Shown here: positions 53,922 to 61,929 of the stretch, one piece after another
Numbering within the stretch: the stretch's first letter is position 1
How the letters are laid out: every line of letters starts with the position of its first letter
Assembly (NCBI GenBank): GCA_937897645.1
Contig: CALCNV010000031.1
Location: 68,296 to 132,295, forward strand
Direction: 5' to 3'
DNA from: an uncultured Lysobacteraceae bacterium
Lineage (GTDB): Bacteria > Pseudomonadota > Gammaproteobacteria > Xanthomonadales > Xanthomonadaceae
Length of the DNA: 64,000 bases
Position numbers and translations under genes: made by a program
Notes under the pieces: model-generated
Databases searched by the model: none
What the model was told of the DNA's origin: nothing
Seen by the model: only the letters and a program-made list of their open reading frames with translations

Positions 53922-55319
53922 ATGACCGACACGAAGACTTTCCATCTTCCCGACCTGGGCGAAGGCCTGCCGGATGCCACCATTGTCGAGTGGTTCGTGA
54001 AGGAAGGCGACGTGATCCGCCTGGACGAGCCGCTGGTGTCGATGGAAACCGCGAAGGCGGTGGTGGAAGTGCCTTCACCCGTATCCGGGAAAGTGTTGAA
54101 GCTGGCTGGCGGCGCGGGAGACATCGTGGTGACCGGCGCGATGCTGGCCGAATTCCAGCTTGATCCCAACCTGCCGCAGCGTGCGGATGGGCAAGACACC
54201 GGACATTCCCATGCTCACGCTGTTGTGGGAGGGGCTTTAGCCCCGACGGCTTCGGACCCAGTCGGGGCTAAAGCCCCTCCCACAACAGCAGATGCTGATG
54301 CAAATACGGAACGCGACGATGCAGGCACCGTGGTCGGTGCCATGCAAAGCTCCAACGCCGTGCACCAGGAGCACGCCATCGCCGTCGGTGGCGTGAAGGC
54401 CATGCCTGCAGTGCGTGCTACTGCAAGGAAACTTGGCGTAGATCTGTCGCGCGTACGCGCTACAGGCCCGGACGGCACGGTGACGATGGCCGATGTGAAA
54501 CAAGCTGCAGCCAACCCACCCCCCGTAGGAGCGCCCCCTGGGCGCGATGCTCCTGCAATTAAACCTGCATCTGTCGAAGAAAAGCATCGCGGGCAGGGCC
54601 CGCTCCTACAAGAGCGTGCGCGCACACCGCTTTCCACGACCGGCAAACCCATGCGCACCCAGCCGCCCGGCGTGATCGCCAGCGGCCAGCCGGAACCACT
54701 GAAGGGCGTGCGTCGCAACATGGCGCGGGTGATGGCCGATGCCCATGCCAAGGTAGTGCCGACCACGCTCAACGACGATGCCGACGTGCAGGCGTGGTCG
54801 CCCGGCAACGACCTGACCGCACGTCTCGTGCGCGCGCTGGTCAGCGCATGCCAGGCCGTGCCGGCGATGAATGCCTGGTTCGACGGCGGCACGCTGACAC
54901 GCACCCTGCATGCACACGTGGACATCGGCATTGCCGTCGATACCGAAGACGGCCTGTTCGTTCCCGCGCTGCGCAATGCCGACCTGCTGGATGCACACGG
55001 CATACGCGAAGGCGTAAACCGCCTGCGTGCACAGGTGGAAGACCGCAGCATCGCAGCCTCGGAACTCAGTGGCTATACGATTTCACTATCCAACTTCGGC
55101 ATGTTCGCCGGCCGCTATGCCACGCCGGTCGTCGTGCCGCCCTGCGTGGCGATCGTCGCCGCTGGACGTGCACGCATGCAGCTGACCCCGGTTGCGAGTG
55201 GCTTCGAAGCGCACAAAGTCATCCCGTTGTCGGTGACCTTCGACCACCGCGTGTCCACCGGCGGCGAAGCAGCGCGCTTCCTGCGGGCGATGCTCGACGA
55301 CCTCGCACTTTCGAATTAA
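53922..55319 (+). CDS. pdhC: 2-oxoacid dehydrogenase E2 (lipoamide acyltransferase)
   Basis: A 465-residue acyltransferase: N-terminal lipoyl domain with the lipoyl lysine K45 in SMETAKAV, a peripheral-subunit-binding domain (about 160-195, VRATARKLGVDLSRV), and a catalytic domain from about 255 with VTFDHRVSTGGEAARFL near the end. Residues about 101-121 (first linker) and 201-229 (second linker) are encoded by palindromic repeats. In the catalytic motif the usual Asp before Gly is Thr (STGG rather than xDG), as in some homologues. Only one lipoyl domain. No E3 gene is nearby. Confidence 0.88.
   Translation: MTDTKTFHLPDLGEGLPDATIVEWFVKEGDVIRLDEPLVSMETAKAVVEVPSPVSGKVLKLAGGAGDIVVTGAMLAEFQLDPNLPQRADGQDTGHSHAHAVVGGALAPTASDPVGAKAPPTTADADANTERDDAGTVVGAMQSSNAVHQEHAIAVGGVKAMPAVRATARKLGVDLSRVRATGPDGTVTMADVKQAAANPPPVGAPPGRDAPAIKPASVEEKHRGQGPLLQERARTPLSTTGKPMRTQPPGVIASGQPEPLKGVRRNMARVMADAHAKVVPTTLNDDADVQAWSPGNDLTARLVRALVSACQAVPAMNAWFDGGTLTRTLHAHVDIGIAVDTEDGLFVPALRNADLLDAHGIREGVNRLRAQVEDRSIAASELSGYTISLSNFGMFAGRYATPVVVPPCVAIVAAGRARMQLTPVASGFEAHKVIPLSVTFDHRVSTGGEAARFLRAMLDDLALSN
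54224..54284. repeat. In-frame GTGG palindrome within pdhC, first linker
   Basis: TGTGGGAGGGGCTTTAGCCC pairs with GGGCTAAAGCCCCTCCCACA. It is the same element as in pdhB, in the linker between the lipoyl and subunit-binding domains, encoding VGGALAPTASDPVGAKAPP. Confidence 0.9.
54525..54609. repeat. In-frame GTAG palindrome within pdhC, second linker
   Basis: GTAGGAGCGCCCCCTGGGCG pairs with CGGGCAGGGCCCGCTCCTAC (85 bp in all). It belongs to the GTAGGAGCGCCCC family of 33788-33859. It lies in the linker before the catalytic domain. Confidence 0.88.
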
Positions 55320-55323
55320 CCCG

Positions 55324-55402
55324 GTAGGAGCGCCCCATGGGCGCGAGCTTTTGATTTTCGCGCAATCCGGGCAAAGAGCTCGCGCCCATGGGGCGCTCCT
55401 AC
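55324..55402. repeat. GTAG-ended palindrome, GTAGGAGCGCCCC family
   Basis: GTAGGAGCGCCCCATGGGCG pairs with CGCCCATGGGGCGCTCCTAC. It begins 5 bp after the pdhC stop. Confidence 0.9.
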
Positions 55403-55421
55403 CAATCCAACGGAGATTTGC

Positions 55422-55808
55422 ATGGCACACCGCAGTCGACTCGCCGGCTTCATCATTGATTGCAAGCGCGGCTCGCTGGAAGACTCCGCCGATTTCTGGA
55501 GCCAGGCACTGGGACTGGAAGTCACGGATTATGACGAAGGCGATCTCGGCATCTACGCGCCACTGAGCGATGGCCCGGGTGGCTTGCATATCGAAGTGCA
55601 GAAAGTCGCGCATCCCTCGCGCGTGCACCTGGACATAGAAACCGACAACATCGAAGCCGAGGTCACCCGCCTTGAAAAGCTCGGTGCCAAGCGCATCGAA
55701 TTCGTGCGCGAGCGCTGGTGGGTGATGGAAGCCCCCAGCGGCCACCGTTTCTGCGTGGTGCCGATGCCGAAGAAGTCAGGCCGCCAGAAACCCAATACCT
55801 GGAAATAA
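55422..55808 (+). CDS. VOC-family (glyoxalase-like) protein
   Basis: A 128-residue single-module vicinal-oxygen-chelate protein: GFIIDCKRGSLEDSADFW, GLHIEVQKV, RVHLDIETDNIEAEVTRLE and GHRFCVVP resemble the glyoxalase_6 group. The metal ligands are only partly evident, so activity is uncertain. It stands between two identical-family palindromes and has its own ribosome site (CGGAG). Confidence 0.85.
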   Translation: MAHRSRLAGFIIDCKRGSLEDSADFWSQALGLEVTDYDEGDLGIYAPLSDGPGGLHIEVQKVAHPSRVHLDIETDNIEAEVTRLEKLGAKRIEFVRERWWVMEAPSGHRFCVVPMPKKSGRQKPNTWK

Positions 55809-55818
55809 CCGCAAACCG

Positions 55819-55897
55819 GTAGGAGCGCCCCATGGGCGCGAGCTCTTCGTTTGGATCATGCAGCAATCAAGAGCTCGCGCCCATGGGGCGCTCCTAC
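55819..55897. repeat. GTAG-ended palindrome, GTAGGAGCGCCCC family
   Basis: GTAGGAGCGCCCCATGGGCG pairs with CGCCCATGGGGCGCTCCTAC. It lies between the VOC gene and the convergent MBL-fold gene, so the VOC gene is flanked by two near-identical elements. Confidence 0.9.
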
Positions 55898-55904
55898 CCG
55901 TTCG

Positions 55905-56834
55905 CTAGCGCTTGTCGCGATCCAGCCACGATCCCATGCCTTGTGCATTGAGCTCAATGTCCATTCCCAGCACTTGCAGGATCCCAGCATCGTCAAGTTG
56001 ACAGTCATGCGCGTGCGCACGGTCCAGGTACAGCACGGTCAATGCGTCCCGCATGCGTTCGTGCCGATCCGGCTGGCCATCGCAGGCCTTGCCGATGGTC
56101 ACCATCGCGTCGATCTGCTCGTGCAGATCGCGACCCAGGCGTTCCACGTCGCCGACGCGGCCGAAATGGGTCAGATACATCGATTGCGGGCGATACGACA
56201 GTAATCGAGTGATGGAGGCCTTCAGCGCGTCCGGTTCGAACTGCACCGGCGACGTGGTCGGCAGCACGAACGGCCCGTTGCTGCTGTCGAGTTCGCGGTA
56301 CGAGAGACCGAACGTATCGCCAGTGAACCAGCCCTGGCTACGCGCATCCCATACGCAGAAATGATGGCGAGCATGGCCGGGCGTATCGATGCACAGCAGC
56401 GGTCGCCCCTGGAAATCGACCACCTGCCCGTCTTCGGCCACCACCACGCGCGCCTCGGGCACGCCGATGATCTCGCCATAGCTGCGCGCCATTTCGGCCT
56501 CGCCATACACCGCCGTGGCGCCGGCAATGAGCTTGGAGGGATCGATCATGTGCGGTGCGCCACGCGGATGCACCACCAAGCGCGCGTTCGGCAAGCGTGC
56601 CATCAGGGCACCCGCGCCGCCCGCGTGGTCCAGATGCACGTGCGTGACCAGCAACCAGTCGACATCGGCTGCCGTGAGTCCGACATCAGCAAGCGCAGCA
56701 AGCAGAAGGGGAATCGAATGGTTGGTGCCGCAATCGATGAAGGCCGCACGTCCGTTTTCGACGATCAGGTAGGCGGCATCGAAGTGGTCGCGATGGAACG
56801 CGGTGTCGATGGCATGGATGCCGTGCCCGATCAT
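55905..56834 (-). CDS. MBL-fold metallo-hydrolase
   Basis: A 309-residue metallo-beta-lactamase-fold protein. VTHVHLDHAGGAG is the HxHxDH motif, RLVVHPRGAPHMIDP and IDTPGHARHHFCVWD carry further ligands, and FTGDTFGLSYREL the Asp. The extended C-terminal part is helical. The substrate is not assigned. It is followed by a small membrane protein gene on the same strand upstream (5 bp), which itself abuts trpS. Confidence 0.9.
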   Translation of the reverse strand: MIGHGIHAIDTAFHRDHFDAAYLIVENGRAAFIDCGTNHSIPLLLAALADVGLTAADVDWLLVTHVHLDHAGGAGALMARLPNARLVVHPRGAPHMIDPSKLIAGATAVYGEAEMARSYGEIIGVPEARVVVAEDGQVVDFQGRPLLCIDTPGHARHHFCVWDARSQGWFTGDTFGLSYRELDSSNGPFVLPTTSPVQFEPDALKASITRLLSYRPQSMYLTHFGRVGDVERLGRDLHEQIDAMVTIGKACDGQPDRHERMRDALTVLYLDRAHAHDCQLDDAGILQVLGMDIELNAQGMGSWLDRDKR

Positions 56835-56838
56835 GCGA

Positions 56839-57141
56839 TCAGTCTTTCCGCGCGAGGAACCAGCCGCGTAACGGAATCGCCACGACCAGCACGATCAGGA
56901 ACGCACCGTAGGCCACCAGCGTGGCCAGCACCTGTTTCCAGATCGCGCCGGTGCCGGAATCCGCCAAGCCAAGTGCATAGCCCCATTGCATGCCGGCGAA
57001 ACTCAGCACGAATGCAACCAGCAGGGCCGCCAGGTCGAACCTGCGCCGGCGCGCCGTACGCGGCTCACGCGGGAACAGGTAGAAAAGCGAACCAAGCAGC
57101 AGGAACCAGGGCAGGAACAGGATGATCGCGAGATACGGCAT
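56839..57141 (-). CDS. Small membrane protein
   Basis: A 100-residue protein with three hydrophobic segments (AIILFLPWFLLLGSLFYLF, LAALLVAFVLSFAGM and ATLVAYGAFLIVLVV) and a basic loop (RTARRRR) after the first, placing that loop in the cytoplasm. No family is recognised. Its ATG shares a base with the trpS stop and it ends 4 bp before the MBL-fold gene, so the three genes form one operon. Confidence 0.75.
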   Translation of the reverse strand: MPYLAIILFLPWFLLLGSLFYLFPREPRTARRRRFDLAALLVAFVLSFAGMQWGYALGLADSGTGAIWKQVLATLVAYGAFLIVLVVAIPLRGWFLARKD

Positions 57142-58430
57142 CAGGCCTCCGCATTCCGCAGCTGCAACAGCGCCGCCAAGACTTCGTCCACGGGCACCAG
57201 CACGTTGATCCCGGGAGTCTCCATGGCATCCGCGCGCTCACTGCGTTTGAGCACGCCGATCAGTTGCCCGGCATCCTTCGGCGAGTCGAAGCCGTTGCTC
57301 TGCACCAGCAGCTTGCCTTCGCCGTCGAGCAGCTTGAAGTAGAAACGATTGTCGGTGTCGCGGTATTGCTTGAACACCGGCAATGCAGCCTTGCTCGCCG
57401 CCTCGGCTTCGGCCGCCGGCGCGGAGGAAAGATCACGCAAGCCGACGGCATGGCGCAACTCGGCCATGAACGGGGTCGCGTACTTCGTACGCAGTCGCTG
57501 CGCCCCGTCACGCAGGATGGCCTCGATCTCGGCGGGCTTCGCCATCAGCGCCTCGTAGTGATCGCGCATCGGCGCGACTTCGGCATCGATGCGCTCGAAA
57601 AGCTTCTGCTTGGCATCACCCCAACCGATGCCTTCGGCGAACGCCACCTGCATCTGCGCGGTTTCCTCGGCACTGGCGAACGCCTGGTACAGCTGGAACA
57701 CATGCGAGCCTTCGACCTGCTTGGCTTCGCCCGGCGCGCGCGAGTCAGTAACGATGGACGCGATGAGCTTCTTCATTTCCGCGTGCGGCGCGAACAGCGG
57801 GATGGTGTTGTCGTAGCTCTTGCTCATCTTGCGGCCATCCAGCCCGGGCAGCGTGGCCACGTTGTCTTCGATCGCGGCTTCCGGCAGCACGAAATACTCG
57901 CCACCAAACAGATGGTTGAAGCGCTGGGCGAAATCGCGCGCCATCTCGATGTGCTGCACCTGGTCGCGGCCCACCGGCACCTTGTTGGCGTTGAACAACA
58001 GGATGTCGGCCGACATCAGCACCGGGTACATGAAAAGACCGGCACTGATGCCGGAATCATCGTCTTCGCCATCGGCACGGTTGCGATCCACCGATGCCTT
58101 GTACGCATGCGCACGATTCAGCACGCCCTTGCCGGCCACGCAGGTCAGGAACCAGTTGAGTTCGCTGATCTCTGGAATGTCCGACTGCCGGTAGAACCAC
58201 ACCTTGTCCGGCTGCAGCCCCGCGGCCAGCCAGGTGGCGGCGATTTCCAGGGTGGAGCGCTGCACGCGCGCCGCGTCCTGAACCTTGACCAGGCTGTGCA
58301 GGTCGGCGAGGAAATAGAAGCTTTCCACGCCCGGCGCATGGCTGGCGGCAATCGCCGGACGCACGGCGCCCACGTAATTGCCAAGGTGCGGAGTGCCGGA
58401 AGTGGTGATGCCGGTAAGGACACGGGTCAT
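57141..58430 (-). CDS. trpS: Tryptophan-tRNA ligase with C-terminal extension
   Basis: A 429-residue class I synthetase. SGTPHLGNY (11-19) is the HIGH-type motif and GRKMSKSYDN the KMSKS loop; NANKVPVGRDQVQHIEMARD is the tryptophan-site region. It is about 95 residues longer than E. coli TrpS. Residues about 360-400 (FYFKLLDGEGKLLVQSNGF and SPKDAGQLIGVLK) resemble a DUF1508/YegP-type module, joined by an Ala/Glu-rich linker. An open frame upstream to 58895 is not used, since ATG 58430 starts the family sequence. Confidence 0.94.
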   Translation of the reverse strand: MTRVLTGITTSGTPHLGNYVGAVRPAIAASHAPGVESFYFLADLHSLVKVQDAARVQRSTLEIAATWLAAGLQPDKVWFYRQSDIPEISELNWFLTCVAGKGVLNRAHAYKASVDRNRADGEDDDSGISAGLFMYPVLMSADILLFNANKVPVGRDQVQHIEMARDFAQRFNHLFGGEYFVLPEAAIEDNVATLPGLDGRKMSKSYDNTIPLFAPHAEMKKLIASIVTDSRAPGEAKQVEGSHVFQLYQAFASAEETAQMQVAFAEGIGWGDAKQKLFERIDAEVAPMRDHYEALMAKPAEIEAILRDGAQRLRTKYATPFMAELRHAVGLRDLSSAPAAEAEAASKAALPVFKQYRDTDNRFYFKLLDGEGKLLVQSNGFDSPKDAGQLIGVLKRSERADAMETPGINVLVPVDEVLAALLQLRNAEA

Positions 58431-58488
58431 GCGCGAGGGACTGCCTGATGGGTTCTGGATGCCCGCAAGTTTAACCGCCACCGTCCCC

Positions 58489-58556
58489 GTAGTGCCGAGC
58501 TTGCTCGGCAGCACGTATCTCCCGGCCAAAGAGCTGCCGAGCAAGCTCGGCACTAC
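58489..58556. repeat. GTAG-ended palindrome, GAGCTTGCTCGG family
   Basis: GTAGTGCCGAGCTTGCTCGG pairs with CCGAGCAAGCTCGGCACTAC. It lies between trpS and the divergent exported-protein gene. Confidence 0.9.
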
Positions 58557-58619
58557 AACGCACAACCCCGTTTGCGAAGCTGGCGCGTTCCTCTGCATGC
58601 CCAACCACGGAGAACGCCC

Positions 58620-59423
58620 ATGTTCCGCAAGACCCTGCTCATATTCCTGGTCACCTTGCTGACCAGTGCCTGTAGCCCGCTGTCCGCACGACCCTTGGTG
58701 GACGTGACGGTGGTGGATCGCGATACCGGCGAAACCCTGCCCCGCTATCCGCACCGTGGCGATACCTGGGTGGCCGGCACGCCGGGCAACCGCTATGGCG
58801 TGCGCCTGGCCAACACCACTGGCCAACGCGTGCTGGTGGTGCTGTCGGTGGACGGCATCAATGCAGTCACCGGCGAAACCGCCAATCCATCGCAAGCCGG
58901 CTATGTACTGGAACCCTGGGAAAGCGCGGAGATTTCCGGCTGGCGCAAGTCGATGGATGACATCGCGCAGTTCGTGTTCACCGACCTGGGCGACAGCTAT
59001 GCCGCACGCACGGGCCGTCCACGCAACGTGGGCGTGATTGGGGTGGCAGTGTTCGAGGAATCACGTCCCCGCTATTACCCATCACCCGTGCCGCCCATCG
59101 CGCGTGGCCGCGAGTACGAGCGGGATGAAGCGAAAGCCGCGGCGCCTGCTGCTGGCGCGATGAACGAGGCCGCCGCCGACAGCAGCGCGCAACGCCAGAG
59201 CATGGGCACCGGGCACGGCCAGCGTGAATGGTCACCGGTGGGACAGACCAGCTTCGTGCGTGCGAGCCACGATCCAGCCCAGGTCACCCAGTTGCGCTAC
59301 GACGACACCTATCGACTGGTGGCGATGGGCATCCTGCCGCGCTACGCACCGCGCCAGTATCCGCGCGATGATCGCCCGCGTGCGTTCCCCAACGGTTTCG
59401 TGGCTGATCCACCGCGCAATTGA
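58620..59423 (+). CDS. Exported protein, probable lipoprotein
   Basis: A 267-residue protein with a signal peptide; LLTSAC gives a possible lipobox Cys18, though the -3 residue Thr is unusual. The first 130 residues (VDVTVVDRDTGETLP, NRYGVRLANTTGQRVLVVLSVDG) form a beta-rich domain seen in conserved xanthomonad proteins of unknown function; the rest is low-complexity with an ending that is rich in Arg/Pro. ATG 58620 follows a GGAG site. A terminator follows the gene. Confidence 0.72.
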   Translation: MFRKTLLIFLVTLLTSACSPLSARPLVDVTVVDRDTGETLPRYPHRGDTWVAGTPGNRYGVRLANTTGQRVLVVLSVDGINAVTGETANPSQAGYVLEPWESAEISGWRKSMDDIAQFVFTDLGDSYAARTGRPRNVGVIGVAVFEESRPRYYPSPVPPIARGREYERDEAKAAAPAAGAMNEAAADSSAQRQSMGTGHGQREWSPVGQTSFVRASHDPAQVTQLRYDDTYRLVAMGILPRYAPRQYPRDDRPRAFPNGFVADPPRN

Positions 59424-59447
59424 TCGCTGCCAGTGCCAGCAACGAAC

Positions 59448-59474
59448 AACGGGCCTTGCGGCCCGTTGTTTTTC
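59448..59474 (+). terminator. Intrinsic terminator
   Basis: CAACGGGCC-TTGC-GGCCCGTTG followed by TTTTT, 25 bp after the exported-protein gene. Confidence 0.9.
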
Positions 59475-59553
59475 ACTAGACAGTTTGCCTGGTGCCACCT
59501 GCATCCTCGTCAATGCAGGTGGACCCGTCGCTCTACTTCACCGGCTGTCTACT

Positions 59554-59769
59554 TCAGTTGCGTACGTCGGATTTCAAGCTGCGGGCGAAGTCGCTGACTT
59601 CGGTGTTCGCACGATCACGATCCCAGCCGTAGCGCTCCTGCAGTTTTCCTGCAAGGTATTCCGAATTGCCTTCGGCAACCTGGAAATCGTCGTCGGTCAG
59701 GTCGCCCCACTTGGCCTGGATCTTGCCCTTCAGCTGCTTCCAGTTGCCGGCGATGGTGTCCTTGTTCAT
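59554..59769 (-). CDS. CsbD-family stress protein
   Basis: A 71-residue CsbD/YjbJ-like protein: MNKDTIAGNWKQLKGKIQAKWGDL is the family start and YLAGKLQERYGWDRDRA the later part. Members are abundant, small, helical, stress-induced proteins of unknown function. ATG 59769 is clear. Convergent with the preceding gene. Confidence 0.92.
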   Translation of the reverse strand: MNKDTIAGNWKQLKGKIQAKWGDLTDDDFQVAEGNSEYLAGKLQERYGWDRDRANTEVSDFARSLKSDVRN

Positions 59770-59915
59770 GGCTTTACCTCTTCAGTGTTTTCGCGGAGGG
59801 GGATACCGCGACGCCAGCTTCGCACCCGGTGCGTTCGCCAAGGGTCAACACCGCGTCAACAGCACATAACATTCGCGGCAACCTGGTATTCACGCTTCCG
59901 TTTTGCAACGCGCAT

Positions 59916-59945
59916 AAAAAAGAAGGGCCGGCAACCGGCCCTTCT
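59916..59945 (-). terminator. Intrinsic terminator of entericidin-like gene
   Basis: On the minus strand GAAGGGCCGG, a 3-nt loop and CCGGCCCTTC are followed by TTTTTT, about 40 bp after the lipoprotein stop. Confidence 0.9.
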
Positions 59946-59986
59946 TCGTGGAGAATGAAACCCAGCAACAGGCTAGATGGCCTGCA

Positions 59987-60139
59987 TCAGCACTTGCCGT
60001 CCTTGCAATCCTGCGCCTTGTCTTCGACCTTCTCGCCGACTTTCTGCACGTCCTTGCCTGCACCAGCCATGGTGTTGCAACCGGACAGCATGCCGATCGA
60101 AAACATCGAAAGCACCATCAATGCCAATAAACGCTTCAT
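59987..60139 (-). CDS. Entericidin-type small lipoprotein
   Basis: A 50-residue lipoprotein. The signal peptide ends MLSGC (Cys21) and the mature part, NTMAGAGKDVQKVGEKVEDKA, matches the entericidin A/B family (EcnA/EcnB), associated with osmotic and stationary-phase stress. ATG 60139 follows an AGGAGG site. Two extra Cys residues near the C-terminus are unusual for the family. It has its own terminator. Confidence 0.88.
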   Translation of the reverse strand: MKRLLALMVLSMFSIGMLSGCNTMAGAGKDVQKVGEKVEDKAQDCKDGKC

Positions 60140-60279
60140 GTTGGATCCTCCTGTGGAAAATAGTGCTGTCGGTCGACCTGCGCGATGCATGTACTGCATG
60201 CACGAGTCCAACCTTGCGCATACGTTGGACCGGAGGTCATTCAATCGATGTGAACGCGCATTTACAGCGTTCAGCTTCC

Positions 60280-61203
60280 TCAGTCGCGCATTAACGTCGA
60301 CTTGCCGAACAGGCTTTCCACCAGGTCCACCACCAGTTCGGCAGTGAGGTTGCGTGTATCGATGATCGGATTGAGCTCCACGATATCCAGCGACATCATG
60401 CGATCCGTGTCGGCGATCATCTCCATCACCAGCTGTGCTTCGCGGTAATTGGGGCCACCGGGCACCGTGGTGCCGACACCCGGTGCGATGCTGGGATCCA
60501 GGAAGTCGACGTCGAAACTGACGTGCACATGCGTGTCTTCATCCACCCCGTCCAGTGCCGCCTGCATCGCGCGCTTCATGCCGTTCTCGTCGATGTAGCG
60601 CATGTCGTACACGTCGATGCGGTTTTCCTTGATCAGGCGTTTCTCATCCGGGTCCACCGAGCGGATACCGATCTGGCGGATGTCGGCGGCGGCCATGGCC
60701 GGGAAATGATCGCCGAGATGGGTGAGTCCCTTGGGCCCGATGCCGCACAGGCAGGCCACCGGCATGCCGTGGATATTGCCGGAGGGCGTGACGTCGCTGG
60801 TGTTGAAATCGGAGTGTGCGTCGAGCCAGATCACGCGCAGGCGCTTGCCGGTTTCGCGGCAATGTTGCGCGACGGCAGTGATCGAGCCGACGCCCAGGCA
60901 GTGGTCACCACCGAGCATGATCGGCATGCGCCCGCGTCGCAGTTCGGCCAGCGTCGCAAGCATCAACTCGCGGTTCCAGGCCACTACTTCGTCGAGATGA
61001 CGATACCCGTGCACGGGTGGCTGCCATGGATTGACCGGGCCCTGCAGGTTGCCGCGATCCGCGACCTCCACGCCGCGCGCGATGAGTGCTTCGGCGAGGC
61101 CGGCAATGCGCATGGCATCCGGGCCCATGCGCGCGCCACGGTGGCCAGCGCCAATATCGGTGGGTACGCCGATCAATGAAACCGGAGGGAAGATTCGACT
61201 CAT
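60280..61203 (-). CDS. rocF: Arginase-family ureohydrolase
   Basis: A 307-residue enzyme. IMLGGDHCLGVGS, IWLDAHSDFNT and SFDVDFLDPSIAPGVGT contain the His/Asp dimanganese ligands, and SLDIVELNPIID the C-terminal motif. Arginase hydrolyses arginine to ornithine and urea; an agmatinase or related specificity is less likely from the IGVPTDIGAGHRGARMGPDAM start. It is the last ordinary chromosomal gene before the integron array. Confidence 0.92.
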   Translation of the reverse strand: MSRIFPPVSLIGVPTDIGAGHRGARMGPDAMRIAGLAEALIARGVEVADRGNLQGPVNPWQPPVHGYRHLDEVVAWNRELMLATLAELRRGRMPIMLGGDHCLGVGSITAVAQHCRETGKRLRVIWLDAHSDFNTSDVTPSGNIHGMPVACLCGIGPKGLTHLGDHFPAMAAADIRQIGIRSVDPDEKRLIKENRIDVYDMRYIDENGMKRAMQAALDGVDEDTHVHVSFDVDFLDPSIAPGVGTTVPGGPNYREAQLVMEMIADTDRMMSLDIVELNPIIDTRNLTAELVVDLVESLFGKSTLMRD

Positions 61204-61633
61204 GTGCAGGACTTCGCGGCAATCGACAGGCCGCAGAGTCTAGCCGGGTTCCGCATGCCCCACTGTGGCGGTGCAACAGTCATGGGGGATGGTGCGACAC
61301 CCGGCATCGAATAGTCAGACTATGTGATTGATATTAAAAACAATGGCACAGGCCACGCATCACTTATGCCCCCAAATATGCCCCCACGTTGTGCCCGCTA
61401 GGCCAATTTTTGGAAATATTTGCGGTTAGCGATAATCGAAGTCTGGACAGTCGATCTATGCCCGGCACGGCTCTGGACTTTTTGCCTACCCCCACCCGTG
61501 CGGATGGGAAAAACGAAACTTCCCAACTGCCCACGGGAATACTTGCCTAGGCACACGTATCACAGGCCGCAGGCCGTGGACTTTGGGATGCCTCTCCCAT
61601 GGGGAAGCGCGCGCCATCCACCCAGGCGCCGCC
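61204..61633. other. Non-coding junction between arginase gene and integron array
   Basis: About 430 bp with no convincing gene. At 61366-61386 the plus strand reads ATGCCCCCAAATATGCCCCC, i.e. GGGGGCAT twice on the minus strand, with a weaker third copy (GGGCACAACG) next to it. Such repeats are familiar near tyrosine-integrase islands (inference). Frames such as 61420-61653 encode nothing recognisable. Confidence 0.5.
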
Positions 61634-61667
61634 CTGATGCGGGTTCGACTTGAATGAATTGTTAGGG
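61634..61667 (-). repeat. Truncated attC site at array end
   Basis: On the minus strand CCCTAACAATTCATTCAAGT followed by CGAACCCGCATC is the left half of an attC site. The matching right half (GGCTTAA...GCGTTAG) is missing from the next 300 bp. The site follows the CPCC-type gene, whose TAA stop lies in CCCTAAC. Confidence 0.7.
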
Positions 61668-61922
61668 CTCAACGGGCGGCCATGGTCGGATTGCATGCGA
61701 TAGCTGCTGGTCGAGCGACCAGTCACCGGGCCTCGCTTTTGCAACGCGCCAAGGGCAGCCGTTAGCAATCCATCTCTCTAGGTGCGCCAGATTATCGTCG
61801 TATCCGTACTCGCACCCGCAGCACTCACAGATATCAAAAGATCCTCTGATCTCGCTCACGGACTCATACGCAGGAGCGAATGGGCCGTACCCACAAATTG
61901 GACAGTGATCGATATCTCTCAC
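61662..61922 (-). CDS. Integron cassette gene: small Cys-rich (CPCC-like) protein
   Basis: An 86-residue protein with three pairs of Cys: HCPICGYGPF, FDICECCGCEYGYDD and one single Cys in NGCPWRV. The CPxC and CxCCGxEYG arrangement resembles the CPCC zinc-binding family, common in gene cassettes and near toxin genes. Start is GTG 61922. The stop TAA is part of the attC core. It is the leftmost complete cassette. Confidence 0.75.
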   Translation of the reverse strand: MRDIDHCPICGYGPFAPAYESVSEIRGSFDICECCGCEYGYDDNLAHLERWIANGCPWRVAKARPGDWSLDQQLSHAIRPWPPVEP

Positions 61923-61929
61923 CGATGAG

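Noticed and set aside
52394..55319. Repeats in pdhB and pdhC first taken as evidence of pseudogenes
   Set aside because: Both frames stay open through the elements and the catalytic motifs follow intact.
57264..58448. 394-codon plus-strand frame
   Set aside because: Antisense to trpS; a reading-frame shadow.
23179..58556. Repeated short palindromes considered as a CRISPR array
   Set aside because: They are dispersed, have no regular spacing or unique spacers, and no cas genes are present.
61420..61653. 77-codon frame in the junction region
   Set aside because: No ribosome site, no protein-like composition and overlap with the truncated attC site.
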